A stretch of DNA of 64,000 nucleotides from Actinomycetes bacterium (GCA_023460175.1 JAEWRC010000195.1:1-64000), one strand, 5' to 3'. Counted from the first letter of the stretch, positions 1 through 9,416 are shown. Notes: a model not told the origin generated them from the sequence alone. Numbers and translations are program-made.

Positions 1-2186
1 GCGGTGTTGTCCCGCTCGGCCTCGGCGTCGATGAAGGGGGTCGCGGGCCCGTCGGCGTCGATCCGGCCGGCGCCGGCCAGCGCGGTGACGATGCGCCAGC
101 GCAGGTCGGTGTCGATCACCAGACCGGCCAACCCGTGGGCGGCGGGATCCTGCTCCAGCAGATCGGCCAGCAGGGCTATGTGCGGCGCCGAGAGCACCGA
201 CGTGCACAGCGAATTGACGAACGCCAACTGGTGGTCGGAGCCCGGCTCGGCGGCGCGGGCCAGCTCGACCAGACGGTCGGCGAACGCCGGCCAGCCCTCG
301 GACTTCGCCCACCCGGGCTCGGCGTAGGAACCCAGCGCGGTCTGCGCCTGCAACAACAGGCGTTGGGCCACACCGACTTCGGTCTCGGCGCCGATACCGC
401 GCAGCACCAGGGCGATGAAGTCGCGGGCCTTCAGCTCCGCGTCGCGGGTCATCTCCCAGGCCGACGACCACGCCAGGGTGCGCGGCAGCGGATCGGCGAT
501 GTCGGCGATGCGACCCAGCAGCGTCTCCAGCGACTCCGGGTCCAGCCGCAGCGAGCAGTAGGTCAGGTCGTCGTCGTTGACGATGATCAGCTTGCCGCGC
601 GAAACACCCTGCAGCTCAGGAACCTCGGTGGCGTCGCCTTCGACGTCGAGCTCGTGGCGGTGCACCCGGACCAACTTGCCGGAACCGTCGTCGTCGTAGA
701 TACCGACGGCCAGCCGGTGCACCCGGGTCTCGCCGGCACCCGGCGCCGCCCCGCTCTGCAGGACCGCGAACCGGGTGAAGTTGCCGTCGCCGTCGACGTC
801 GAAATCGGGACGCAGCGTGTTCAGGCCGGTGGTCTTGAGCCACTGCCGGCCCCACCCCGACAGGTCGCGGCCCGACGACTTCTCCAGCGCGCCAAGCAGA
901 TCCCCGAAGGTGGCGTTGGCGAACGCGTGGTCACGGAAGTAGTCCCGCAGGCCGGCCAGGAAGGCCTCCTCGCCGACGTAGGCCACCAGCTGCTTGAGCA
1001 CGCTGGCGCCCTTGGCGTAGGTGATCCCGTCGAAGTTGACCTCGACGGCGGCCAGGTCGGGGATCTCCGCGGCGACCGGGTGCGTCGAGGGCAACTGGTC
1101 CTGCCGGTAGGCCCACGACTTCTCCACGTTCGCGAAAGTCGTCCAGGCCTCGGTGTATTCGGTGGCCGCCGCCTGGCACAGCACCGAGGCGAACGTCGCG
1201 AACGACTCGTTGAGCCACAGGTCGTCCCACCAGGTCATGGTCACCAGGTCGCCGAACCACATGTGCGCCATCTCGTGCAGCACGGTCTCGGAGCGCCGCT
1301 CATAGGAGTAGCGGGTGACCTTGGACCGGAACACGTAGTCCTCGAGGAACGTGACCGCCCCGGCGTTCTCCATGGCCCCGGCGTTGAACTCCGGGACGAA
1401 CAACTGGTCGTACTTGCCGAACGCGTAGGGAATGCCGAAGTTCTTGTGGTAGAAGCCGAATCCCTGCTTGGTCTCGGTGAACAGCCGCTCGTGGTCCATG
1501 TAGTCGGCCAGTGAGGCGCGGCAGAACAGACCCAGCGGGATCTCCCCGTGTTCGTCGGAGTACACGTCGCGCCACACCGCGTACGGCCCGGCGATCAGGG
1601 CCACCAGGTAGGTGCTCATCCGCGGCGTGGGGGCGAAGGTGTGCACCTTCGCACCGCCGTCGCCGTCCTCGACCAGTGTGGTGGCGCCGTTGGAGATCAC
1701 CTCCCAGTGCGCGGGCGCGGTGACGGTGACGTCGAACGCGGCCTTGAGATCAGGCTGATCGAAACACGCGAACATCCTTTTGGCGTCTGCGGTTTCGAAC
1801 TGCGAGTACAGATACACCTCGCCGTCGACGGGGTCGACGAAGCGGTGCAGGCCCTCGCCGGTGTTCGAGTAGAGGCAGTCCGCGTCGACGACGACGACGT
1901 TGTGCTCGGCGAGCCCGCGCAGCGGGATGCCGGTGGACTCGTCGTAGCCGGACACGTCGATGGCGTGGCCGTTGAGCGTGGCGCTGCGAATGCGGTCCGC
2001 AGCGAGGTCCAGGTAGCTGTCCGCACCGGCCAACGCGTCGAACTCGACGGTGGTGATGGACCGGAAGGTGCGCTCGCCGGGGGCGCCGTTGCCGTCGGTG
2101 ACGTCCAGCGTGATGCGGTAGCTGTCGACGGTGATCAGCGCGGCCCGTTCGATGGCCTGGTCATGAGTCAGATTCGGAAGTGCCAC
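1..2186 (-). CDS. pepN: Aminopeptidase N, M1 zinc metallopeptidase (3' end outside window)
   Basis: Cytoplasmic aminopeptidase that removes N-terminal residues from peptides. The visible 728 codons lack the C-terminal part of an about 850-residue family. A GAMEN substrate motif is followed by the zinc signature HEMAH (H304, E305, H308) and the third ligand E327, exactly 18 residues after H308, so the catalytic site is complete. The GTG start gives MALPNLTHDQA; a TAATGT -10 box ends 8 nt upstream (2195-2200), so the mRNA is probably leaderless. It is divergent from the DsbA-like gene, as in M. tuberculosis Rv2467/Rv2466c. Confidence 0.95.
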   Translation of the reverse strand, partial: MALPNLTHDQAIERAALITVDSYRITLDVTDGNGAPGERTFRSITTVEFDALAGADSYLDLAADRIRSATLNGHAIDVSGYDESTGIPLRGLAEHNVVVVDADCLYSNTGEGLHRFVDPVDGEVYLYSQFETADAKRMFACFDQPDLKAAFDVTVTAPAHWEVISNGATTLVEDGDGGAKVHTFAPTPRMSTYLVALIAGPYAVWRDVYSDEHGEIPLGLFCRASLADYMDHERLFTETKQGFGFYHKNFGIPYAFGKYDQLFVPEFNAGAMENAGAVTFLEDYVFRSKVTRYSYERRSETVLHEMAHMWFGDLVTMTWWDDLWLNESFATFASVLCQAAATEYTEAWTTFANVEKSWAYRQDQLPSTHPVAAEIPDLAAVEVNFDGITYAKGASVLKQLVAYVGEEAFLAGLRDYFRDHAFANATFGDLLGALEKSSGRDLSGWGRQWLKTTGLNTLRPDFDVDGDGNFTRFAVLQSGAAPGAGETRVHRLAVGIYDDDGSGKLVRVHRHELDVEGDATEVPELQGVSRGKLIIVNDDDLTYCSLRLDPESLETLLGRIADIADPLPRTLAWSSAWEMTRDAELKARDFIALVLRGIGAETEVGVAQRLLLQAQTALGSYAEPGWAKSEGWPAFADRLVELARAAEPGSDHQLAFVNSLCTSVLSAPHIALLADLLEQDPAAHGLAGLVIDTDLRWRIVTALAGAGRIDADGPATPFIDAEAERDNT

Positions 2187-2284
2187 GCTCGCCAACATTA
2201 GTCGGCACTGGGGAACACTTGCCGGGTACACACGGTTGTGTGAACCGGGGGAGTGGCCCCCAACGCCGTCGAAAGGATGCTCTC

Positions 2285-2893
2285 GTGCCCGCCAAAGATG
2301 TCGCTGAATTCTGGTTCGATCCGCTGTGCCCGTGGTGCTGGATCACCTCCCGCTGGATCCTCGAGGTGGAGAAGGTCCGCGACATCGACGTGAAGTTCCA
2401 CGTGATGAGCCTCGCGGTGCTCAACGAGGGGCGTGATCTGTCCGAGGAGTATCAGGAGCGGATGAAGCAGGCGTGGGCCCCGGTGCGCGTCGCGATCGCC
2501 GCCGAGCAGGCCCACGGTCCGGAGATCCTGCGGCCGCTCTACACCGCGATGGGCACCGAGATCCACAACAACGGCAACAAGGACTTCGACGACGTCATCG
2601 CCAAGTCCCTGGCCGAGGCCGGCCTGCCCGCCGACCTGGCCCAGGCCGCCGGCGCCGACAAGTACGACGAGGCGCTGCGCAAGAGCCACCACGCTGGGAT
2701 GGACGCCGTCGGCGACGACGTCGGCACGCCCACGATCCACGTCAACGGGGTCGCGTTCTTCGGCCCGGTGCTGTCGCGGATCCCGCGCGGTGAGCAGGCC
2801 GGCAAGCTGTGGGACGCCTCGGTGATCTTCGCCGCGTATCCGCACTTCTGGGAGCTCAAGCGCTCGCGCACCGAGTCGCCCGAATTCGACTGA
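2285..2893 (+). CDS. DsbA-family thiol oxidoreductase, mycothiol-dependent (Rv2466c-like)
   Basis: 202-residue thioredoxin-fold protein of the DsbA/FrnE type. The active site is C15-P-W-C18, close to the N-terminus, followed by the helical insertion typical of this family and a late cis-Pro region (GTPTIHVNG). It matches M. tuberculosis Rv2466c, known as a mycothiol-dependent reductase that activates nitro-prodrugs under oxidative stress. There is no signal peptide, so it is cytoplasmic. The GTG at 2285 is chosen because GAAAGGA (2271-2277) lies 7 nt upstream; the nearby ATG at 2277 is out of frame and extensions further upstream have no ribosome site. It shares a 98-bp divergent region with pepN. 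Confidence 0.9.
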   Translation: MPAKDVAEFWFDPLCPWCWITSRWILEVEKVRDIDVKFHVMSLAVLNEGRDLSEEYQERMKQAWAPVRVAIAAEQAHGPEILRPLYTAMGTEIHNNGNKDFDDVIAKSLAEAGLPADLAQAAGADKYDEALRKSHHAGMDAVGDDVGTPTIHVNGVAFFGPVLSRIPRGEQAGKLWDASVIFAAYPHFWELKRSRTESPEFD

Positions 2894-2943
2894 CGCCGCC
2901 CTCGCCGTCGGCACATTGCACCCGCCGGCGGCGAGAACAGTCG

Positions 2944-2994
2944 TTGACAACGCGCGCCGTCACCCGCCAGAATCTGACAACAACGGTTATCAGA
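2944..2994 (+). promoter_or_regulatory. Promoter with overlapping dyad operator for the DUF2236 gene
   Basis: A perfect TTGACA -35 (2944-2949) is followed after 18 nt by CAGAAT (2968-2973). Directly over the expected start site is an inverted repeat: TCTGACAAC (2973-2981), spacer AACG, GTTATCAGA (2986-2994); 8 of 9 arm positions match. The geometry suits repression by a TetR-type dimer, but no regulator gene is adjacent. Confidence 0.6.
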
Positions 2995-3008
2995 TGGTGA
3001 GGACAGCT

Positions 3009-3956
3009 ATGAGCGCGCCGATTCGCAGCCGGACCCGTCCCCGTCCCCGTGCCCAGCCGCGGCAACTGCGGGATCTGATGACCACGATCGGCCTGACCAA
3101 CGGCGTGGCGAACATCATCATGCAGCTGTCGCTGCCACCGGTCGGCCACGGCGTGAGCGAGAGCCGCGTGCAATCGGGCAGCCCCCGGCGCTACCCGCTC
3201 AAGCGGGCCCGCACCACGGGGCAGTACCTCGCGCTGTCGGTGCTGGGCAGCGACGAGGACCGCGACGTCATGCGCAGCGCCGTCGCCGAGGTCCACAAAG
3301 AGGTGTACTCCCGGGCCGAGAGCCCCGTCCGCTACAGCGGCAACAGCCGCGAACTGCAGATCTGGGTCGCGATGTGCCTGTTCAAGTACTACCTGGACCA
3401 GTACACCTTCGTGTATGGCCCGCTCGACGAGGCCACCCTGGACACGTTGACCAAGGCCGCCGAACCGCTGGCCACCGGCGTCAACGTGCAACCCGGCGAG
3501 TGGCCGCAGACCTGGGCCGAATACCGCGCCCGCTGGGATGCCACGCTGCCGCAGCTGTCCATCGACCCGGTGGTGCACCGCGAATTCGAGACCCTGTCGG
3601 ACCTGACGTTCGTCGGGGAGGCCTGGGGCGCAATCGGATACGCGTTGGCGTGGCTGCCGGGGCCGGCCTATCGGTTCATGACCCGCGCGACGCTGCCGCC
3701 GGAGTTCCGCGCCCTGATGGGGTGGGACTGGACCGCGGCCGACCAGCGCAGGTTCGACCGGGTGCTGGCGGTGCTGCGCCGCGTCGACCCGGTGATCAAC
3801 CCGTTGGCGATGCAACTGGCCTACCGCCTGCAGGTGGCCGACTTCCGGCTGCGCCGCCGGTTCGGGCTGCCGGTGCTGGGCGCGCTGAAGATCAACGAGA
3901 CCCTGATCCGCGACGGCGGCGGTCGTCGCCGGCTCGCCCGCCGCCGCGCGGGATAG
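3009..3956 (+). CDS. DUF2236 / MpaB-family putative oxygenase
   Basis: 315-residue soluble protein of the MpaB/latex-clearing-protein (DUF2236) superfamily, whose studied members use haem to oxidise hydrocarbons or prenyl side chains. Visible family traits are the VHKEV segment (about 95-99), the QIWVAM helix (about 117-122) and the PQTWAEYRARWD segment typical of the family middle. The usual WVH triplet appears as WVA at about 119-121, so a conserved histidine may be missing. The N-terminus is Arg/Pro-rich and the C-terminus Arg-rich. ATG 3009 is preferred over upstream in-frame starts because GAGGA (2999-3003) sits 5 nt before it. Substrate unknown. Confidence 0.65.
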   Translation: MSAPIRSRTRPRPRAQPRQLRDLMTTIGLTNGVANIIMQLSLPPVGHGVSESRVQSGSPRRYPLKRARTTGQYLALSVLGSDEDRDVMRSAVAEVHKEVYSRAESPVRYSGNSRELQIWVAMCLFKYYLDQYTFVYGPLDEATLDTLTKAAEPLATGVNVQPGEWPQTWAEYRARWDATLPQLSIDPVVHREFETLSDLTFVGEAWGAIGYALAWLPGPAYRFMTRATLPPEFRALMGWDWTAADQRRFDRVLAVLRRVDPVINPLAMQLAYRLQVADFRLRRRFGLPVLGALKINETLIRDGGGRRRLARRRAG

Positions 3957-4010
3957 CTCGGGTCCGAGCGCGTTCGCGGGGCGACCTGGGCAGCGGTTAG
4001 GGTAACCGCC

Positions 4011-4484
<474 letters not shown>

Positions 4485-4493
4485 CCGCACCCC

Positions 4494-5291
4494 ATGCCCG
4501 AGGGCCACACCCTGCACCGGCTCGCCCGGCTGCACCAGCGACGGTTCGGCCGCGCACCGGTGCGCGTCGGCAGCCCGCAGGGCCGGTTCACCGAGGGCGC
4601 GGCCCTGGTCGACGGGCGCGTGCTGCGCAAGGCCGACGCCTGGGGCAAGCACCTGTTCCATCACTACGAGGGCGCCAAGGTGGTGCACGTCCACCTCGGC
4701 ATCTACGGCACCTTCACCGAATTCGCGACCGGTGACATCCCCGACCCGGTGGGGCAGGTCCGGATGCGCATGGTCGGCGCCGAGTACGGCACCGACCTGC
4801 GCGGCCCGATGATCTGCGAGGTCATCGAGGAGGCCGAGGTCCCCGACGTGCTGGCCCGCCTGGGTCCCGACCCGCTGCGTCCCGACGCCGACCCGTCGCT
4901 GGCATGGCAACGAATCAGCAAGTCCCGCAGGTCGATTGCCGCGCTACTGATGGATCAGTCGGTACTGGCCGGGGCCGGCAACATCTACCGCAGCGAGCTG
5001 CTGTTCCGCCACGGCATCGACCCGCTGCGGCCCGGGACCTCGATCACCGCCGACGAGTTCGCGCAGATGTGGGCGGACCTGGTGGCGCTGATGAAGATCG
5101 GGGTGCGGCGCGGGAAGATCATCGTGATCCGGCCCGAGGACGACCACGGCGCGCCCGCCTACGGCCCGGGGCGGCCCCGCACCTATGTGTATCGCCGCGC
5201 CGGGGAGCCCTGCCGGCTGTGTGGCACCGAGGTACGCACCTCAGTGCTGGAGGGCCGCAATCTGTTCTGGTGCCCCGGCTGCCAGTCCTAG
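4494..5291 (+). CDS. Fpg/Nei-family DNA glycosylase (Nei1, Rv2464c-like)
   Basis: 265-residue bifunctional base-excision glycosylase/AP lyase. The mature protein starts with the catalytic P2-E3 (MPEGHTLHRL), which excises oxidised bases by Schiff-base chemistry and beta/delta elimination. A helix-two-turn-helix segment with DQSVLAGAGNIYRSE is in the middle, and a zinc finger CRLCG...CPGC closes the C-terminus. Length and position next to rpiB match Rv2464c (Nei1). The TAG stop overlaps the opposing gene's stop by 4 nt (5288-5291). Confidence 0.92.
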   Translation: MPEGHTLHRLARLHQRRFGRAPVRVGSPQGRFTEGAALVDGRVLRKADAWGKHLFHHYEGAKVVHVHLGIYGTFTEFATGDIPDPVGQVRMRMVGAEYGTDLRGPMICEVIEEAEVPDVLARLGPDPLRPDADPSLAWQRISKSRRSIAALLMDQSVLAGAGNIYRSELLFRHGIDPLRPGTSITADEFAQMWADLVALMKIGVRRGKIIVIRPEDDHGAPAYGPGRPRTYVYRRAGEPCRLCGTEVRTSVLEGRNLFWCPGCQS

Positions 5292-6091
5292 AAGTCGAAC
5301 CCGCCGAAGTCGCCGCCACCGAAATCGCCGCCGCCGAAATCGCCCCAGCCGCCACCGTCGCCGCCGCTGTCCCAGCCACCGCCGTCGCCGAAGTCGCCAC
5401 CGGAGTCCATGCCCGCGCCGTAGCCCTGATCGAATCCGTCGCCGTAACCACTCTCGAAGGCCTGCGCGTCATAGCCGACACCGCTCATCCCCGAGAACAT
5501 CGTGCTGAACAGCAACACCGAGCCCATGCCCCAGGCTCCGGCGACCAGCGCGGGCTTCCACCACGGCTCGGAGTACCAGCCCGCCGGCACCGGCCGGCCG
5601 GCCACGCGGCCGCCGGGGTAGTAGTTCGGGGTACGGGCGGTCGGCCCGGGGGAGGCCTCGATCTGCCGGCCCTCGAATTCGACGCGGCGATCCTCGGTGA
5701 CCCGGCCCGCGGACGACTGCCCGGCCAGCGATTCGAGTTCCGGCCCGGGATCCATGCCCATCGCGGTGCGCGCGGCGCGCACGTAGTAGAGGCCCTCGAG
5801 CGCGCTTTCCTTGGCCAGCATCGCCTGCTTGGGGGTGGTCGCCTGCTCGATCGCCGACGACGCGGCCGTGTAGCGCTCGGACGCGTCGGCCATCGCCTGC
5901 TTGGAGGCGTCGTCGTTGCCCGACAGGTTGAGCACCTGCCCGCCCAGGCGTTCGATCGTGCGGCGGGCGTCGGCGCGGGCGTCGTCCAGCGAGACCTCCG
6001 CCCGTCGTCCGGAGGCCTGCGAGGAGCTGTAGACGACCAGCCCGATCGCGCCGACAACGACAAGGAGCAGGATCAGCAGGGCGCCGTTCAT
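5288..6091 (-). CDS. Membrane-anchored protein with helical middle and Gly/Asp/Phe-rich tail
   Basis: 267 residues. A single N-terminal membrane segment (about 3-22) is followed by a long Ala/Glu/Arg-rich, probably coiled-coil region (about 30-125) resembling DUF1542-type sequences, a second hydrophobic stretch around 180-200, and a low-complexity tail (about 215-267) of repeated GGDFGG/GGGWDSGG units. I do not know its function. A tail of this kind also occurs after TPM domains in other mycobacterial membrane proteins, but no TPM domain is visible. It ends tail-to-tail with the glycosylase gene, the two stops sharing CTAG. Confidence 0.75.
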   Translation of the reverse strand: MNGALLILLLVVVGAIGLVVYSSSQASGRRAEVSLDDARADARRTIERLGGQVLNLSGNDDASKQAMADASERYTAASSAIEQATTPKQAMLAKESALEGLYYVRAARTAMGMDPGPELESLAGQSSAGRVTEDRRVEFEGRQIEASPGPTARTPNYYPGGRVAGRPVPAGWYSEPWWKPALVAGAWGMGSVLLFSTMFSGMSGVGYDAQAFESGYGDGFDQGYGAGMDSGGDFGDGGGWDSGGDGGGWGDFGGGDFGGGDFGGFDF

Positions 6092-6138
6092 GAGTCCAGA
6101 CTACCCAGGTGATCCGGGCGTTTCGCTGAACGCGAATC

Positions 6139-7326
6139 TCACCTCGCGGCGATGCCGAGCGCGGCGTACACCTCGTCGGACAGTGCCACGGTGCGCGGGT
6201 CGGCATTGCATTTGGTGGCGTCGAAATGGTTCATCACGTAGGCGTAGCCGATGCGGTGCTCGAGGTCGACGAACGCATACGACCCGCCCGAGCCGCCGTG
6301 GCCGAAGCTGCGCAGGTTCGGCCCGGCCACCCCACGCTGGTTGAGCATGTAGCCCAGGCCCCAACCGTGGTCGGCCACCCGCGGGCCCAGTACCAGGTCG
6401 GCGTCGAATCCGCCCTGCGACAGGCGAACTCGCTGCATGTGCTCCCGGCTCAGCAGCTTCTCGCAGGCCATCGCGTTGTAGACCGTCGCCATGCCCAGCG
6501 CCGAGACGTGCGCATTGGTGCTGGGGAACTCCGCCATGCGCCAGGCGTCGATGGCGTGCACGCCCAACTCGTCGTCGGGCAGGAAGTTCATCGACACCGC
6601 CCAGCCGGCCATCGGGTGCTCGCCGAGCGTCCGCGGCGGGTCGGTGAGACCGGCGTCGAGCAGAAGGTTGCGCACCGTCGGCTTGTTCACCATCTCCGCG
6701 CAGCGGTGGTGTTCGCGGGCGGGCAGCCCGATGTGCACGTCGGCGCCGATGGGCTCAGCGATCTCGGTGCGCAGGTACTGGCCCAGGGTGCGGTCGGTGA
6801 CGCGACGCACCACCTCGCCGAGGATGAAGCCGAACGTCACCACCTGATAGCCCTGCGCGGTGCCGGGGGCCCACCACGGTTCGGCCGCGGCGATCCGCGC
6901 GCAGACCGAGTCCCAGTCGGTGACCTCCTGCCAGTCCATCGGCTCGCGGGGACCGATGACCCCGGAGCGGTGACCGAGCACCATCGCGACGGTGATGTCC
7001 TCCTTGCCGGCCTGGGCGAACTCCGGCCAGTACCGGGCGACGGGGGCATCGAGGTCCAGTTCGCCGCGGTCGGCCAGCAGGTGCACACACGTACTGGTCA
7101 GGCCCTTGCTGCCGGAGAAGACGCTGGCCAGCGTGTCCTGCCGCCAGGGGCGGCGCCGCGCGGCATCGGCGTGCCCGCCCCACAGGTCGACGACGAGTTG
7201 ACCATCGACCCAGACCGCGACGGCGGCACCGACCTCGTCACGTGCGGTGAAGTTGTCCTCGAAGGCGGCGCGGACCCGGTCGAACTCCGGTGCGTGGGTG
7301 CCCTCGATGGCGACGGGTTGGGGCAT
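6139..7326 (-). CDS. lipP: Serine beta-lactamase-fold esterase LipP
   Basis: 395-residue class C beta-lactamase/family VIII esterase. The nucleophile motif is S71-G-S-K74 (SxxK); a tyrosine in the GYQVVTFGF region is a candidate partner, and the late HGGSGGSYAF segment corresponds to the third active-site strand. There is no signal peptide. Length and position between tig and nei match M. tuberculosis LipP (Rv2463, 394 aa). The substrate is probably a short-chain ester, by family only. It is divergent from the methyltransferase gene across 207 bp. Confidence 0.9.
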   Translation of the reverse strand: MPQPVAIEGTHAPEFDRVRAAFEDNFTARDEVGAAVAVWVDGQLVVDLWGGHADAARRRPWRQDTLASVFSGSKGLTSTCVHLLADRGELDLDAPVARYWPEFAQAGKEDITVAMVLGHRSGVIGPREPMDWQEVTDWDSVCARIAAAEPWWAPGTAQGYQVVTFGFILGEVVRRVTDRTLGQYLRTEIAEPIGADVHIGLPAREHHRCAEMVNKPTVRNLLLDAGLTDPPRTLGEHPMAGWAVSMNFLPDDELGVHAIDAWRMAEFPSTNAHVSALGMATVYNAMACEKLLSREHMQRVRLSQGGFDADLVLGPRVADHGWGLGYMLNQRGVAGPNLRSFGHGGSGGSYAFVDLEHRIGYAYVMNHFDATKCNADPRTVALSDEVYAALGIAAR

Positions 7327-7434
7327 GGGACTCCAGAACAGAAGAGGGCAGCCGCGACGGTGTTGTCGTCGACTGTTGACCCCTGCGCCGAATGTAGGGG
7401 CGCCGCGTGGCCCGCGGCGAGGGTCGGCAGCGGA

Positions 7435-7449
7435 TCGAAAGCGTTTCGA
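7435..7449. promoter_or_regulatory. Dyad symmetric site between lipP and the methyltransferase
   Basis: TCGAAA-GCG-TTTCGA is a 6-3-6 inverted repeat in the 207-bp divergent region 7327-7533. Two direct GGAAATT copies follow within 7475-7500. The dyad resembles operators of LacI- or TetR-type dimers; no regulator is encoded beside it. Confidence 0.4.
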
Positions 7450-7533
7450 GACCCGCGCGTGACCGAGAACTCCGAGGAAATTCCCAGGAAATTACGCCGC
7501 GCCACGGCGGTGAGGCTGCTCTAAATTCAGCTG

Positions 7534-8622
7534 GTGAATTCACCTGGTGTGCCACCGGCGCGGGTCGCTCGCGTGGCAGAACGCTTCCGGCACATGCTGT
7601 CCCGCCTGCACCAACGCAGCGCCCCGGCGCCGGCCGCGATGCTCGAAATGATCTTCGGGGCCTGGGTGGCCCAGGGCATCGCCGTGGCGGCCGAGTTGGG
7701 GGTCGCCGACGTCCTGGCCGACGGCCCACTGCCCATCGACGAACTGGCGCGCCGCGTCGAGGCCGACCCGGATGCCCTGGGCCGGTTGCTGCGCGCACTG
7801 ATCGGCGACGGCGTCTTCACCCAGCGGCGCGACGGCCGGTTCGCCCTCAACCCGTTGGCGGCCTCGCTGCGCCGCGACGCCCCGGTGTCGGTGGCGGGCA
7901 TGGCGCGCTTCGTCGGCTCGGCGGCACACCGCGAGCACTGGAGCCATCTCGTCGACGCGGTCCGCAGCGGCGCGGCCGTCGTCCCCGCGCTGCGCGGCAA
8001 ACCGGCCTTCGAGTACCTGCTCGAGGAGCCCGAGTTGGCCGGGACCTTCAACGATGCGATGACCAGCATCTCGGAGTTGGCGATCGCGCCGGTGGTGGCC
8101 GCCTACGACTTCGCCGCGTTCCCGACGATCGTCGACGTCGGCGGTGGCCACGGCCGGCTGCTGGCGGCGATCCTGGCCGCCGCGCCCGCGTCACAGGGCG
8201 TGCTCTACGACCTGCCGCCCGTGGTGGCCGGCGCCCCGGCCGTGCTGGGCAAGCACGGCGTGGCCGACCGGGTGCGCGTGCAGGCCGGGTCGTTCTTCGA
8301 GGCCGCGCCCGCCGGGGGCGACCTGTACGTGCTCAAGAGCATCATTCACGACTGGCCCGACGACGAGGCCGTGGCGATCCTGACCAACATCCGCGCCGCG
8401 GCCGCACCCGGCGCCACGCTGGTGCTCGTCGAGGCGGTGATCCCGGCGCATCAGCGGTCGTTTCCCGGGAAGTGGACCGACCTCGAGATGCTGGTCAATC
8501 TCGCCGCCCGCGAACGCACGGCCGACGAACACGGCGCCCTGTTGCAGCGCGCCGGGTTCCGGATGACCCGCGTGGTCCCCACCGCCGCGCCCCTCAGCCT
8601 GGTCGAGGGCAAGGCGCTCTGA
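7534..8622 (+). CDS. SAM-dependent O-methyltransferase (plant-type/acetylserotonin OMT fold)
   Basis: 362-residue class I methyltransferase of the O-methyltransferase family 2 type. An N-terminal winged-helix dimerisation domain (about 30-120; ELGVADVLADGP...ALNPLAASLR) is followed by the SAM-binding motif VDVGGGHG (about 197-204) and the KSIIHDWPDDEA motif (about 269-280), where the histidine normally acts as catalytic base. The GTG start at 7534 is supported by TAAATT (7522-7527) ending 7 nt upstream, a leaderless arrangement. Substrate unknown; family members methylate phenolic or polyketide hydroxyls. Confidence 0.85.
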   Translation: MNSPGVPPARVARVAERFRHMLSRLHQRSAPAPAAMLEMIFGAWVAQGIAVAAELGVADVLADGPLPIDELARRVEADPDALGRLLRALIGDGVFTQRRDGRFALNPLAASLRRDAPVSVAGMARFVGSAAHREHWSHLVDAVRSGAAVVPALRGKPAFEYLLEEPELAGTFNDAMTSISELAIAPVVAAYDFAAFPTIVDVGGGHGRLLAAILAAAPASQGVLYDLPPVVAGAPAVLGKHGVADRVRVQAGSFFEAAPAGGDLYVLKSIIHDWPDDEAVAILTNIRAAAAPGATLVLVEAVIPAHQRSFPGKWTDLEMLVNLAARERTADEHGALLQRAGFRMTRVVPTAAPLSLVEGKAL

Positions 8623-8716
8623 TGTCGGTGGCTGGTGTTGCGAGGTCTGCGGTGAGTTCTGCCGCCGCGCCGGGTCCACATCAACGTCCACCGATTTTCC
8701 TATCGAGAGTGAGCAC

Positions 8717-9361
8717 ATGGGCCAGCTGCTCAAAGTTCAAAACTTCAACGTTTCCCGTGATGGCTTTGGCGCCGGTGAAAACCAGAGCCTCGAGCGCCCG
8801 TTCGGCCATGCCGAACCCACCGAGATGTTCGCCTGGGCGGGGGCGACGGCCAGTTGGCCCAATCGCACCGAACCGGGTGGCAGCCGCGGTCTCGACGACT
8901 ACCTCACCCGGGATTTCGCGCACAACATCGGCGCGGAGATCATGGGCCGCAACAAGTTCAGTCCCCACCGTGGCCCGTGGGGCGACCATGAATGGCGAGG
9001 CTGGTGGGGTGACGAACCACCGTTTCACACCCCGGTCTTCGTCATGACCCACCACGAGCGGCCGTCGTTCACGCTCTCGGACACCACGTTCTACTTCGTC
9101 GACGCAGATCCGGAAACTGTGCTGGCGCGGGCCCGCGCCGCCGCATCAGGTCGGGACGTGCGGCTCGGCGGGGGAGCCTTCACAATCCGGGAGTTTCTTG
9201 ACGTCGACCTGGTCGACACCCTGCACGTCGCGGTGTCGCCGATCGAGTTGGGAGCCGGGTCTCGCTTGTGGGAGTCACCCGAGGAGTTGGACGACCGGTT
9301 CCACCATGACGTCGTGCCCAGCCCCAGCGGGGTGACGCACCATCTGTTCTGGCGACGCTGA
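8717..9361 (+). CDS. Dihydrofolate reductase / RibD C-terminal-domain family protein
   Basis: 214-residue protein of the bacterial bifunctional deaminase-reductase C-terminal (DHFR-like) fold. The N-terminus MGQLLKVQNFNVSRDGFGAG corresponds to the first strand and nucleotide loop, and MGRNKF and RLGGGAFTIREFL are the conserved NADP-binding signatures. This family is distinct from DfrA and is not proven to reduce folate. GAGAGTGAG gives a ribosome site for ATG 8717. The 94 bp before it (8623-8716) contain nothing else recognisable. A strong hairpin follows the stop. Confidence 0.85.
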   Translation: MGQLLKVQNFNVSRDGFGAGENQSLERPFGHAEPTEMFAWAGATASWPNRTEPGGSRGLDDYLTRDFAHNIGAEIMGRNKFSPHRGPWGDHEWRGWWGDEPPFHTPVFVMTHHERPSFTLSDTTFYFVDADPETVLARARAAASGRDVRLGGGAFTIREFLDVDLVDTLHVAVSPIELGAGSRLWESPEELDDRFHHDVVPSPSGVTHHLFWRR

Positions 9362-9368
9362 GTCGGGC

Positions 9369-9408
9369 GGCGCGGTCCGTCGAACAAATTTTCGACGGAC
9401 TCCGCGCC
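9369..9408. terminator. Bidirectional hairpin between the DHFR-like gene and tRNA-Gly
   Basis: GGCGCGG (9369-9375) plus TCCGTCGAA (9376-9384) pair with TTCGACGGA (9391-9399) and CCGCGCC (9402-9408), 16 bp with a 2-nt bulge and an A/T-rich loop. It separates two convergent units. Confidence 0.7.
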
Positions 9409-9416
9409 GGTCCTCC

